Position numbers and translations under genes: made by a program | The notes under the pieces: model-generated | Database searches by the model: none | Told to the model about the DNA's origin: nothing | Seen by the model: the letters and a program-made list of their open reading frames with translations, nothing else | Shown here: positions 7,955 to 16,965 of the stretch, one piece after another | Numbering within the stretch: the first letter of the stretch is position 1 | How the letters are laid out: every line of letters begins with the position of its first letter | Assembly: GCA_910589545.1 (NCBI GenBank) | Contig: CAJUSY010000034.1 | Coordinates: forward strand, 85,203-149,202 | Origin: Peptoniphilaceae bacterium | GTDB lineage: Bacteria > Bacillota > Clostridia > Tissierellales > Peptoniphilaceae | Length of the DNA stretch: 64,000 nt | Direction of reading: 5' to 3'

Positions 7955-8653
7955 ATGGAAAAATTGTACGAAGGTAAAGCAAAGGAAGTTTATTTAACAG
8001 ACAAGGCTGATGAATATATCATCAGATACAAGGATGATGCTACAGCTGGTAACGGTGAAAAGAAAGCTACAATTTCTGGTAAGGGCGAACTAAACTTGGC
8101 AATCACTACAATGATTTTTGAAATGCTTGAAAAAAACGGCATCAAAACTCACTACATTGAAACAATCAACAATACTGATATGAGAGTTAAAAAAGTTACT
8201 ATCATGCCACTTGAAGTTATCGTTAGAAACATCACTGCAGGTTCTTTTGCAAAAAGATACGGCGTTGAAGAAGGAAAAGTTTTAAATCAACCAACTTTTG
8301 AATTATCATATAAGAATGATGATTTGGGAGATCCATTGATGTGTGAAGACCACGCAATTGCTCTTGGAGTTATCACAAAAGAAGAATATGACTATTTAAA
8401 AGAAGAAACTTTGAAAATCAACGAATTACTTAAAGAATTTTTCTTGAAAATCAACTTAAAATTAGTTGACTTCAAAATCGAATTCGGTAAAACTGACGAC
8501 GGACAAATCTTATTAGCTGACGAAATCAGCCCAGATACTTGCAGATTGTGGGATAAAGACACTAACCAAAAATTAGATAAAGATATTTTCAGAAGAGATT
8601 TAGGAGATTTGACAGAAGGCTACAAAGAAGTCCTAAATAGAATGAGAGGCTAG
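7955..8653 (+). CDS. purC: SAICAR synthetase
   Basis: 232-aa phosphoribosylaminoimidazole-succinocarboxamide synthase (CAIR + Asp + ATP to SAICAR). Signatures: KLYEGKAKEVY at the N-terminus, DDATAGNGEKKATISGKG, the PLEVIVRNITAGSFAKRYG motif, LVDFKIEFG and LADEISPDTCRLWD. Length is standard for bacterial PurC. Ribosome binding site AGGAGGG. First structural gene of the purine operon; purF starts one base after its stop. Confidence 0.97.
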   Translation: MEKLYEGKAKEVYLTDKADEYIIRYKDDATAGNGEKKATISGKGELNLAITTMIFEMLEKNGIKTHYIETINNTDMRVKKVTIMPLEVIVRNITAGSFAKRYGVEEGKVLNQPTFELSYKNDDLGDPLMCEDHAIALGVITKEEYDYLKEETLKINELLKEFFLKINLKLVDFKIEFGKTDDGQILLADEISPDTCRLWDKDTNQKLDKDIFRRDLGDLTEGYKEVLNRMRG

Positions 8654-8654
8654 G

Positions 8655-10001
8655 ATGTGTGGAGTTATAGGGATATATTCTAAGTCCGAAGTTAATAAGA
8701 AATTATTTTTCGGACTTAACTCCTTACAACACAGAGGACAAGAATCCTGTGGTATCACCGTTAGTAACGGTGATACCCTACATAGAGAAAAAGGTATGGG
8801 ACTTGTTATCGATGTGTTTAAGGAAGAAAATTTGAATAATTTAGTTGGTAATGTAGGAATTGGACATGTAAGATATTCGACAGCTGGTGGTTCACACGAT
8901 TACAACACTCAACCATTGATGGCTTTTGCAAAGGGAATTGAAATGAGCTTGGCGCACAATGGAAATCTTATCAATCACCAAATTTTGAGAACTAGACTTG
9001 AAGAAGACGGCGTAATGTTCCAAACAGCGATAGACAGTGAAGTTATTTTGTATTTGATTGCTAGATATTACAAAGGTGACATCGTTGAAGCTGTCAAAAA
9101 AACAATGAAACTTATAAAAGGTGCTTATGCTGTTGTGTTGTGTTTGAAAGATAAGCTTGTAGCATTTCGTGATCCTTTGGGAATTAGACCTCTTGTTATG
9201 GGGAAAAATGACGAAGATGTTGTGTTTGCATCTGAAAATGCAGCAGTTGAAATCGTCGGAGCAACTGAAATCAGAGATGTTAAACCAGGAGAAATAATTG
9301 TCGTAGACAAAGAAGGAGTAAATTCTTCTATGTATACAACAGATGCACAACCACGTCATTGCTTCTTCGAATATGTGTACTTCGCAAGAGAAGATGCAAC
9401 TTTGGATGGAACAAACGCATACAATTTTAGAAGAAGATGCGGAGAATATTTGTCACAAGAATCTCCATGTGATGTTGATTTGGTGGTTCCAGTTCCAGAC
9501 TCTGGTATTCCATCAGCGATTGGATATTCACAAAAAACAGGCATTCCTTACGCACAAGGTTTGGTTAAAAACAGATATATGGGAAGAACTTTCATCAAAC
9601 CAACACAAGAAGAAAGAGAAATGGCTGTTAAATTAAAGTTAAATCCACTAAGACATGTATTAAAAGGAAAGAGAGTTGTACTTATAGATGATTCCATTGT
9701 AAGAGGAACTACAAGTGCCAATTTGATTAAAAGAATTAGAGAAGCTGGTGCGACAGAAGTTCACATGAGAATCACATCTCCACCTGTAAAATTCCCTTGC
9801 TATTACGGAATTGATACTCCTTCGAGAAAGCATTTGATTGCAGCGAACATGGATATAGAAGCTATCAGAGAAAAAATCGGAGCAGATAGCTTGGCATTTA
9901 TTTCGATGGAAGGAATGGTGAAATCCAGCAGCGATCAGCACGACAAATTCTGTAAGGCTTGTTTTGATGGAGATTATCCAGTAGATCCGATAGTTATATA
10001 G
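8655..10001 (+). CDS. purF: Amidophosphoribosyltransferase
   Basis: 448 aa, the first committed purine step (PRPP + Gln to phosphoribosylamine). After Met the nucleophile is Cys2 (MCGVIGIYS), followed by SLQHRGQESCGI and VGIGHVRYSTAGGS of the class II glutaminase. The phosphoribosyltransferase half has VVPVPDSGIPSAIGY and the PRPP loop VVLIDDSIVRGTTS. Cysteines in RHCFFEY, FPCYYG and FCKACFDG match the [4Fe-4S] ligands of the Bacillus-type enzyme, so an oxygen-labile cluster is expected. No propeptide is present before Cys2, unlike B. subtilis PurF. Confidence 0.97.
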   Translation: MCGVIGIYSKSEVNKKLFFGLNSLQHRGQESCGITVSNGDTLHREKGMGLVIDVFKEENLNNLVGNVGIGHVRYSTAGGSHDYNTQPLMAFAKGIEMSLAHNGNLINHQILRTRLEEDGVMFQTAIDSEVILYLIARYYKGDIVEAVKKTMKLIKGAYAVVLCLKDKLVAFRDPLGIRPLVMGKNDEDVVFASENAAVEIVGATEIRDVKPGEIIVVDKEGVNSSMYTTDAQPRHCFFEYVYFAREDATLDGTNAYNFRRRCGEYLSQESPCDVDLVVPVPDSGIPSAIGYSQKTGIPYAQGLVKNRYMGRTFIKPTQEEREMAVKLKLNPLRHVLKGKRVVLIDDSIVRGTTSANLIKRIREAGATEVHMRITSPPVKFPCYYGIDTPSRKHLIAANMDIEAIREKIGADSLAFISMEGMVKSSSDQHDKFCKACFDGDYPVDPIVI

Positions 10002-10009
10002 GTGATTAA

Positions 10010-10552
10010 ATGAATATTGCAGTTTTTATTTCAGGTACTGGTACTAATTTGAAAGCTCTATTAGATGCAAAAAAAGATAATTATTTCAAAAGCGATATTG
10101 TTGTTGTGGTTAGTAACAAAAATGCAGCTGGTCTTGATTTTGCAAGAAATTTCAATGTGGATACTTTGGTTTCAAAAGATGACGAAGAAATTATTAAATG
10201 TCTAAAAGAAAAAAACGTAGATTTGATCGTATTGGCAGGTTTCTTGCCTAAAATTTCAAAGAGAATTATAAATGAGTTTACAATTGTAAATATCCACCCA
10301 TCATTGCTTCCAAAATACGGTGGCAAGGGATGTTATGGAATTCACGTTCACGAAAAAGTATTTGCTAACAATGAAAAAATTAGCGGTGCAACTGTGCATT
10401 TTGTGAATGAAAACTTAGACGATGGAGATATTTTACTTCAAAGGTCTGTGGATATTTCTGATTGTAAATCGGAAGATGAGATAGCAAAGAAAGTTTTGAA
10501 AATAGAACATGGCATTTTAAAAGATGCTATAAAAAAATTGGAGGAGAGTTGA
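10010..10552 (+). CDS. purN: GAR transformylase, 10-formyl-THF dependent
   Basis: 180 aa. The N-terminal MNIAVFISGTGTNLKALL is the GAR-binding loop. Catalytic Asn-His-Asp are in NIHPSLLPKYGG, HVHEKV and NENLDDGDIL. Slightly shorter than E. coli PurN but complete. It follows purF by 8 bases, and its stop overlaps the purH start by one base (TGATG), indicating translational coupling. purM, which commonly sits between purF and purN, is missing here. Confidence 0.96.
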   Translation: MNIAVFISGTGTNLKALLDAKKDNYFKSDIVVVVSNKNAAGLDFARNFNVDTLVSKDDEEIIKCLKEKNVDLIVLAGFLPKISKRIINEFTIVNIHPSLLPKYGGKGCYGIHVHEKVFANNEKISGATVHFVNENLDDGDILLQRSVDISDCKSEDEIAKKVLKIEHGILKDAIKKLEES

Positions 10553-12057
10553 TGCGCGCATTAATTTCACTTACGGATAAGACAAATGTTGGTAAGTTAG
10601 CAAAAAGTTTACAAGAATTGGGATATGAAATCATATCTACAGGTGGTACTTACAAGGAAATCGAAAAATCTGGAGTGAATGTAATAGACATCTCCAAGGT
10701 TGCAAATTTCCCTGAAATTTTGCAAGGCAGAGTGAAGACTTTGTCACCATATGTTCACGGTGGGATTTTGTACAAGAGAGATAACGATGAACACAAGAAA
10801 ACTGTTGAAGAATTAAACATTCAACCAATCGATATTGTTGTGGTTAATTTGTACGATTTCCAAAACGCTTTAAAAACAGGTGACCACGACAACATCGTTG
10901 AAAACATCGATATCGGTGGTCCAACTTTGATAAGAAGTGCTGCAAAAAATTACAAGGATGTTTTGGTTGTAACAGATCCGTCTGATTATGACGAACTTAT
11001 CGACAGATTGAAAAACGACAACGTGGACATAGCTTACAGAGAAAAACTAGCAATGAAGGCTTTTAGTTTGACAGCTTACTACGATTCTGTAATTTCAAGA
11101 TATTTCCAAGAACAAGTTGGAGAACGTAGTGACTACAGAACTTTTGGTTTCAAAAAAGAAGAAGAACTTAGATACGGTGAAAACTCACATCAAAGTGCCA
11201 ATCTTTACATAGACCCATTTGTAAACGGCAAATTGACAGATTGCGAAGTTATTCACGGCAAAGCAATGAGCTTTAACAATTACAACGATTTGAATGTTGC
11301 AGTGGAATTAGCAGACGAATTGGGTGCAAATTCTTGTGTTGCATTGAAGCACCAATCTCCATGTGGAGTTGCAATTGCAGACAGCGTTTCTGAAGCGTAC
11401 CACAAGGCTTACTTGGCAGATTCAACTTCGATTTTCGGTGGAATTATCGCTATCAATGGAGTTGTAGATGAAAAATGTGCCGAAGAAATGAGCCAAATTT
11501 TCTTGGAAATTATAGCTGCCAAGGATTTCGATGAAAAAGCTCTTGAAATTTTGACTAAAAAGAAAAATATCAGACTTGTTAAGATAAAATTCGACAACGA
11601 TTCAGTAAAAGAAGACATTAAGTATTTGAATGGAAAAGTTTTAATCCAAGACAAAGACTTCGGCGTTGACGAATACAACATAGTTACTAATGAAAAACCA
11701 AGTGATGAAGACAAGAAAGATTTGGAATTTGCTATGAAGGTGGTTAAATTCACAAAATCAAATGCAATTGTACTAGCAAAAGATTCTCACACTTTGGGAA
11801 TTGGTGGAGGACAAACATCTAGAATTTGGGCGTTGGAAAACATAGCCAACAATCACCCGGACGTTGATTTTACTGGATGCGTATTGGCATCAGATGCTTT
11901 CTTCCCATTTTCTGATTGCGTAGAATTTGCACACAAATTAGGAGTAAAAGCTATTATTCAACCAGGTGGAAGCATCAAAGACCAAGACTCCATCGATAAA
12001 TGCAATGAGTACGGAATTAGCATGGTGTTCACAAAAAACAGACATTTCAAACATTAA
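10552..12057 (+). CDS. purH: Bifunctional AICAR transformylase / IMP cyclohydrolase
   Basis: 501 aa. N-terminal IMP cyclohydrolase (MGS-like) domain: ALISLTDKTNVGKLAKSL, ISTGGTYKEIEKSG, LQGRVKTLSPYVHGGILYKR. C-terminal AICAR formyltransferase domain: LRYGENSHQSANLYID, ALKHQSPCGVA with the Lys-His catalytic pair, GIGGGQTSR and ASDAFFPFSDCVEFA. Start at the ATG overlapping the purN stop, with GGAGAG upstream. It catalyses the last two steps to IMP. Confidence 0.97.
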   Translation: MRALISLTDKTNVGKLAKSLQELGYEIISTGGTYKEIEKSGVNVIDISKVANFPEILQGRVKTLSPYVHGGILYKRDNDEHKKTVEELNIQPIDIVVVNLYDFQNALKTGDHDNIVENIDIGGPTLIRSAAKNYKDVLVVTDPSDYDELIDRLKNDNVDIAYREKLAMKAFSLTAYYDSVISRYFQEQVGERSDYRTFGFKKEEELRYGENSHQSANLYIDPFVNGKLTDCEVIHGKAMSFNNYNDLNVAVELADELGANSCVALKHQSPCGVAIADSVSEAYHKAYLADSTSIFGGIIAINGVVDEKCAEEMSQIFLEIIAAKDFDEKALEILTKKKNIRLVKIKFDNDSVKEDIKYLNGKVLIQDKDFGVDEYNIVTNEKPSDEDKKDLEFAMKVVKFTKSNAIVLAKDSHTLGIGGGQTSRIWALENIANNHPDVDFTGCVLASDAFFPFSDCVEFAHKLGVKAIIQPGGSIKDQDSIDKCNEYGISMVFTKNRHFKH

Positions 12058-12072
12058 AAATTGGGAGGTTTT

Positions 12073-15000
12073 ATGAAAATTTTAGTTGTAGGTTCAGGTG
12101 GCAGAGAGTTCGCGCTTGGACGTAAAATAAAATCTTTTGATGAAAATAGGAAAGTTTTCTTCGCACCAGGCAATGCTGGAACTGAAGAAATCGGAGAAAA
12201 CGTGGATATTCAAGCTGACGATTTAGAGGGTCTTATTGAATTTGCAAAGAAAAATGAAATAGACTTCACAGTTGTTGGCCCTGAAAATCCATTGTGTGAT
12301 GGAATTTCGGATTTGTTCGAAGAAAATGGTCTTAAAATATTTGGACCTGTAAAAAAAGCTTCGGAATTTGAAAACTCAAAATCATTTACGAAAAAATTCT
12401 TGGAAAAATACGACATCAATACAGCGAAATATTTGGAAAGCAAAGATTTTGACGAGTCTTATGATTTTGCGAATAAATTGTTGGAAGAAAATGGCAAAGT
12501 TGTCGTTAAAAGAGACGGCCTTGCAGCTGGAAAAGGTGTCTACATTGTAGATAACGCTGATGATTTGAAGGAAATCTTGCAAGATGTACTTGAAAAAGAC
12601 AACATGGTTGTCATCGAACAATTCCTCGATGGATTTGAAATGAGTTTGTTGTGCTTTACTGATTCTAAGACGATTCTTCCACTTCCAACTGCGAAGGATC
12701 ACAAGAAGATTTTTGAAAGAGAAATGGGAGCAAACACTGGCGGCATGGGAACTTACGCTCCGAATGTCGAGGCAGAAGTATTTGTAGATAGAATCAAAAA
12801 AAGCGTATTGGATAAAATTCTCACAGGATTAAAAGAAGAAAACATTGATTTCAGAGGATTGTTGTTCATTGGATTTATGATTACTGATGATGGAATTTAC
12901 GTTTTGGAATTCAACGCGAGATTTGGAGATCCCGAAACTCAAGTTGTGCTTGAACTTATCGACAACGATTTGTTAGATATTATGATGAAAACAAGCGAAG
13001 GAAAGCTATCCGATGTCGATTTGAAAGTAAATGACAACAAGGCGCTTTGCGTTGTTCTAAGTGCTGGTGGATATCCAGAAAGTTACGACAAGGGCGATGA
13101 GATTACAATTTCTGATATGGACAGTGTTGTTTTCCATGCAGGAACGAAAAAAGTCGACGGCAAAATCGTTACAAATGGTGGCCGAGTACTAAATATTGTA
13201 AATTCTAAAAAGAATTTTGATGATGTTATTAAGGCTTGTTATGAAGATATAGAAAAGGTGGATTTTAAAAACATGTATCACAGAACTGATATTGGTCCTA
13301 GAGTAAAAAGAGTTTATGTCAGGAAAAAAGACGAATACGATTATGAATCTAAGGAAAAGAAAAAGCAAATTGAAAACTTACTTGGAATTGATTTGGATAA
13401 ATTCGTAATTTACAAGAGATACGATTTGGAAATTAGCGATGATAATTTGGAGAAAATTGTCGACACTGTCCTTAGCGAAAAATCTGTAGATGATGTGTTC
13501 TACGGAGAAAATGCGTTGAAATTACAAGCTGATATGAAAAACGCAATCGCTGTGGAATATTTGCCAGGTCAATTTGACCAAAGAAAACAAGGTGTGCTTG
13601 ACACATTGAGTTTGATTTTGGATGAAGATGTCGACTGCAAGACATCGACAGTTTACGAAATCGAAGGCGCTAACAAAGAAGATTTGGGAAAAATCGAAAA
13701 ATATTTGGTAAATCCTGTTGACAGCCACAAGGTTAGTTTGCTTGGTATTCCAACAACTTTGAAACAAGAAAATCCTAAGAATTTGGAAAACGAAACATAC
13801 AATGGTTTCAGAGATATGAAAGATGATGAGCTTCAAAAATTCGTCGACGATCACTCATTGGCGATGAATGACGAAGATTTGAAATGCATCAGAGATTATT
13901 TCAAATCAGAAGACCGAGATCCTAACGAAACAGAAATCAAGATTTTGGATACTTACTGGTCAGACCACTGTAGACACACGACTTTCAACACTTTCTTGGA
14001 TATAGAATTCAATGCAAAAACAAAACTAGATGAAGCAATTCATAACAGTTTTGAAGAATATTTGAAAGTTAGAGAAGAATTAAAAATAGAGAAACCAATC
14101 AATCTTATGAGTTTTGGAACGATTTTGTCCAAATACATGAGAAGCAAAAACGAATTTGATGATTTGGAAATTTCATCTGAAATCAACGCTTGTTCTGTAA
14201 AAATCAAAGTTCGCGTAGAAGTGGACGGAGTTGACGAAACTAGAGATTATTTGTTGATGTTCAAAAACGAAACACACAATCACCCTACAGAAATCGAACC
14301 ATTTGGTGGCGCAAGTACTTGCTTAGGTGGAGCAATCAGAGACCCACTAAGCGGTAGAGCATTCGTCTACCAAGCTATGAGAATCACAGGAGCAGGTAAT
14401 CCGCTTACTTCATTGGAAGATACGATGGATGGAAAGCTTCCACAAATAAAAATCACACAAGAAGCTGCGAAGGGATATTCTTCTTACGGAAACCAAATTG
14501 GTTTGGCAACTGGATTTGTAGATGAAATTTATCATGACGGATATGTTGCTAAGAGATTGGAATGTGGAGCTGTAATGGCAGCTGCGCCAATTGAAAATGT
14601 CAAAAGAATTGAACCTGAAAAAGGAGACATCGTAATCTTACTTGGCGGAAGAACTGGACGTGACGGAATTGGTGGAGCGACAGGTTCATCAAAAAGCCAC
14701 AAAGTTACAAGTATCAAAACAGAATCTGCACAAGTTCAAAAAGGTAACGCACCTGAAGAAAGAAAAATCCAAAGACTTTTCAGAATTCCTGAACTTGCAA
14801 GTTTAATCAAAAAATGTAACGACTTCGGAGCAGGTGGAGTAAGCGTTGCGATTGGTGAGCTTCACGATGGAGTGGATATTTATTTGGACAGAGTTCCATT
14901 GAAATACAAAGGCCTCAAACCATTTGAAATCGCAATCAGTGAATCCCAAGAAAGAATGGCATGTGTAATTGCTAAGAAAGATTTGGAAGAATTTGTAAAA

Positions 15001-16965
15001 TATGCTGACGCAGAGAACATCGAAACGACTGTTGTTGCAGACATCACAGACACTAACAGAATGAGAATGTTCTACGATGAAGATTTAATTGCAGACATCA
15101 GCTACGATTTCATCAACACAAATGGTTCAGACAGAAACGCTGAAGTAGAAGTGGTTTCCGAAGATGTTCCAGAAATTTTGACTGGAAAATCAGACGATGC
15201 CGACAAGTTCTACGAAAAAGTAAAACAACTTAACATCACATCCAAGAGAGATTTGATAGAAATGTTCGACTCCACAATCGGAAGAAACACTGTTATCAAT
15301 CCAATGGGTGGTAAATTGCAATTGAATCCTTCTCAAGCAATGGTCGCAAAAATCCCTACAATGGATGGAGTCATGAAAACTGTATCTATGATGAGTTACG
15401 GATTTGACGCTGATTTGTCCGAACAATCTCAATACTTGGGAGGATACTACGCAGTTGTAGAATCAATCAGTAAATTAATCGCCTTGGGTTCTGACAAAAA
15501 TTTAATCAGATTGACATTCCAAGAATATTACGAAAAAATGCTAGACAAAAAAATTTGGTCCAAACCATTGAAAGCATTACTTGGAGCATTCACTGTTTCC
15601 AAATATTTCAAAGCAATGCCAATCGGTGGAAAAGACAGTATGAGTGGAAACTTCGAAGACATCAAGGTTCCACCAACAATGATTTCATTTGCAGTTACAC
15701 ATGAAGATGTGGACAACATCATTTCAAATGATTTGAAGGGCAAGGGCAAAATCGGTCTTATCAGAACTCCTTACGAAGAAGATGGAACATTGAATCTTCA
15801 AAAATTGGAAGAAAACTTCGATTTTATCACAGAACAAATCAGAAAGAAAAATATTATTTCTGCGATTGCATTGGATAAAAAAGGCTTGTTGGCTAATATT
15901 TTTGAACAATCTATAGGAAACACTGGTTTTAATATCAAACACGATAATTTGTACAACCCAATGTACGGAAGTTTCGTAGTTGAATATATTGAAGACGACG
16001 AAAACATCGAACACATCGGTGAATTTGCAGATGAAATTATCGTAAATGATGTTAAATTAGATTCAGAAAAATTACTAGAAGGCTACACTCAAGTTTTAAA
16101 TAAAGTATTCACACCAAAAGAAAAAATCGAATACAAATCAATAGAAAACAAAAAAATCGAACAACGCAGAATGAAATCCAAGAAACCAACTGATACACCT
16201 CACGTTGTAATCTTGGCAGCTCCTGGAACAAACTGTGAATGGGATACATTGAATGCATTCAAAGAAAATGGAGCAGATGGAGAAATTGTTCTATTCAAAA
16301 ACAGAAACCAAGAAGATATATTGAATTCTATTGATGTTTTGGCGGAAAAAATTAGAAAATCGCAAATATTTGCCATTCCTGGAGGTTTTTCACTAGGGGA
16401 TGAGCCAGATGGATCAGCTAAGTTCTTGGCAAATATCCTAAGAAATGAGAAAATAAGTAGTGCGATAGATTATTTGTTGAACGAAAACGACGGATTGGTA
16501 ATTGGAATTTGTAACGGATTCCAAGCTTTGGTGAAGACTGGACTTCTTCCTTATGGAAAAGTTACATCACCACAAGAAGACGATTCAAACTTGACATTCA
16601 ACACAAACAGAAGACACATTGCAACTTTTGTAGATACATTGTGCTTGACTAATAACAGTCCTTGGACAAATGGAATTGACTTGAACAAAACTTACAGAAT
16701 GCCGATTTCACACGGTGAAGGAAGATTTGTAATCAAAGAAGATAAACTCCAAGAGCTTTTGGATAATGAACAAGTTTTCTCTGCTTACAAAATCTCTCCA
16801 AACGGATCAGACTACAATATCGAAGGAATTTTATCCAGAGATGGTAAGATTTTGGGAAGAATGTGTCACACTGAAAGAATCGCAGATGATTTGTACAAAA
16901 ATATTTACGATATCGACAAGCAAAATATTTTTAGAAATGCAGTAGAATACTTCAAGGAGAAATAA
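12073..16965 (+). CDS. purDL: PurD-PurL fusion: GAR synthetase joined to full-length FGAM synthetase
   Basis: One uninterrupted 1630-residue frame. Residues 1-416 are complete PurD: KILVVGSGGREFALG, KRDGLAAGKGVYIV of the ATP-grasp, EFNARFGDPETQ, and the usual PurD end YHRTDIGPR. Immediately after comes the usual start of a single-chain PurL (VKRVYVRKKDEYDYE), with a PurS-like domain (about 445-500), two synthetase halves (SDHCRHTTF, FKNETHNHPTEIEPFGGAST, IGRNTVINPMGG, GGKDSMSG) and a C-terminal glutaminase (about 1375-1630: AAPGTNCEWD, GICNGFQAL nucleophile Cys, ISHGEGRF). It performs steps 2 and 4 of the pathway. Start at 12073 after GGGAGG. The junction has no linker remnant or stop. Confidence 0.95.
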   Translation: MKILVVGSGGREFALGRKIKSFDENRKVFFAPGNAGTEEIGENVDIQADDLEGLIEFAKKNEIDFTVVGPENPLCDGISDLFEENGLKIFGPVKKASEFENSKSFTKKFLEKYDINTAKYLESKDFDESYDFANKLLEENGKVVVKRDGLAAGKGVYIVDNADDLKEILQDVLEKDNMVVIEQFLDGFEMSLLCFTDSKTILPLPTAKDHKKIFEREMGANTGGMGTYAPNVEAEVFVDRIKKSVLDKILTGLKEENIDFRGLLFIGFMITDDGIYVLEFNARFGDPETQVVLELIDNDLLDIMMKTSEGKLSDVDLKVNDNKALCVVLSAGGYPESYDKGDEITISDMDSVVFHAGTKKVDGKIVTNGGRVLNIVNSKKNFDDVIKACYEDIEKVDFKNMYHRTDIGPRVKRVYVRKKDEYDYESKEKKKQIENLLGIDLDKFVIYKRYDLEISDDNLEKIVDTVLSEKSVDDVFYGENALKLQADMKNAIAVEYLPGQFDQRKQGVLDTLSLILDEDVDCKTSTVYEIEGANKEDLGKIEKYLVNPVDSHKVSLLGIPTTLKQENPKNLENETYNGFRDMKDDELQKFVDDHSLAMNDEDLKCIRDYFKSEDRDPNETEIKILDTYWSDHCRHTTFNTFLDIEFNAKTKLDEAIHNSFEEYLKVREELKIEKPINLMSFGTILSKYMRSKNEFDDLEISSEINACSVKIKVRVEVDGVDETRDYLLMFKNETHNHPTEIEPFGGASTCLGGAIRDPLSGRAFVYQAMRITGAGNPLTSLEDTMDGKLPQIKITQEAAKGYSSYGNQIGLATGFVDEIYHDGYVAKRLECGAVMAAAPIENVKRIEPEKGDIVILLGGRTGRDGIGGATGSSKSHKVTSIKTESAQVQKGNAPEERKIQRLFRIPELASLIKKCNDFGAGGVSVAIGELHDGVDIYLDRVPLKYKGLKPFEIAISESQERMACVIAKKDLEEFVKYADAENIETTVVADITDTNRMRMFYDEDLIADISYDFINTNGSDRNAEVEVVSEDVPEILTGKSDDADKFYEKVKQLNITSKRDLIEMFDSTIGRNTVINPMGGKLQLNPSQAMVAKIPTMDGVMKTVSMMSYGFDADLSEQSQYLGGYYAVVESISKLIALGSDKNLIRLTFQEYYEKMLDKKIWSKPLKALLGAFTVSKYFKAMPIGGKDSMSGNFEDIKVPPTMISFAVTHEDVDNIISNDLKGKGKIGLIRTPYEEDGTLNLQKLEENFDFITEQIRKKNIISAIALDKKGLLANIFEQSIGNTGFNIKHDNLYNPMYGSFVVEYIEDDENIEHIGEFADEIIVNDVKLDSEKLLEGYTQVLNKVFTPKEKIEYKSIENKKIEQRRMKSKKPTDTPHVVILAAPGTNCEWDTLNAFKENGADGEIVLFKNRNQEDILNSIDVLAEKIRKSQIFAIPGGFSLGDEPDGSAKFLANILRNEKISSAIDYLLNENDGLVIGICNGFQALVKTGLLPYGKVTSPQEDDSNLTFNTNRRHIATFVDTLCLTNNSPWTNGIDLNKTYRMPISHGEGRFVIKEDKLQELLDNEQVFSAYKISPNGSDYNIEGILSRDGKILGRMCHTERIADDLYKNIYDIDKQNIFRNAVEYFKEK

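Noticed and set aside
7632..7955. Purine riboswitch or PurR box upstream of purC
   Set aside because: The three-way-junction consensus of the purine aptamer and a PUR-box pattern could not be found; only the leader ORF and terminator are supported.
8892..9359. Minus-strand 155-codon ORF inside purF
   Set aside because: Antisense shadow of a strongly conserved gene, with Cys/Phe-rich nonsense composition and no ribosome binding site.
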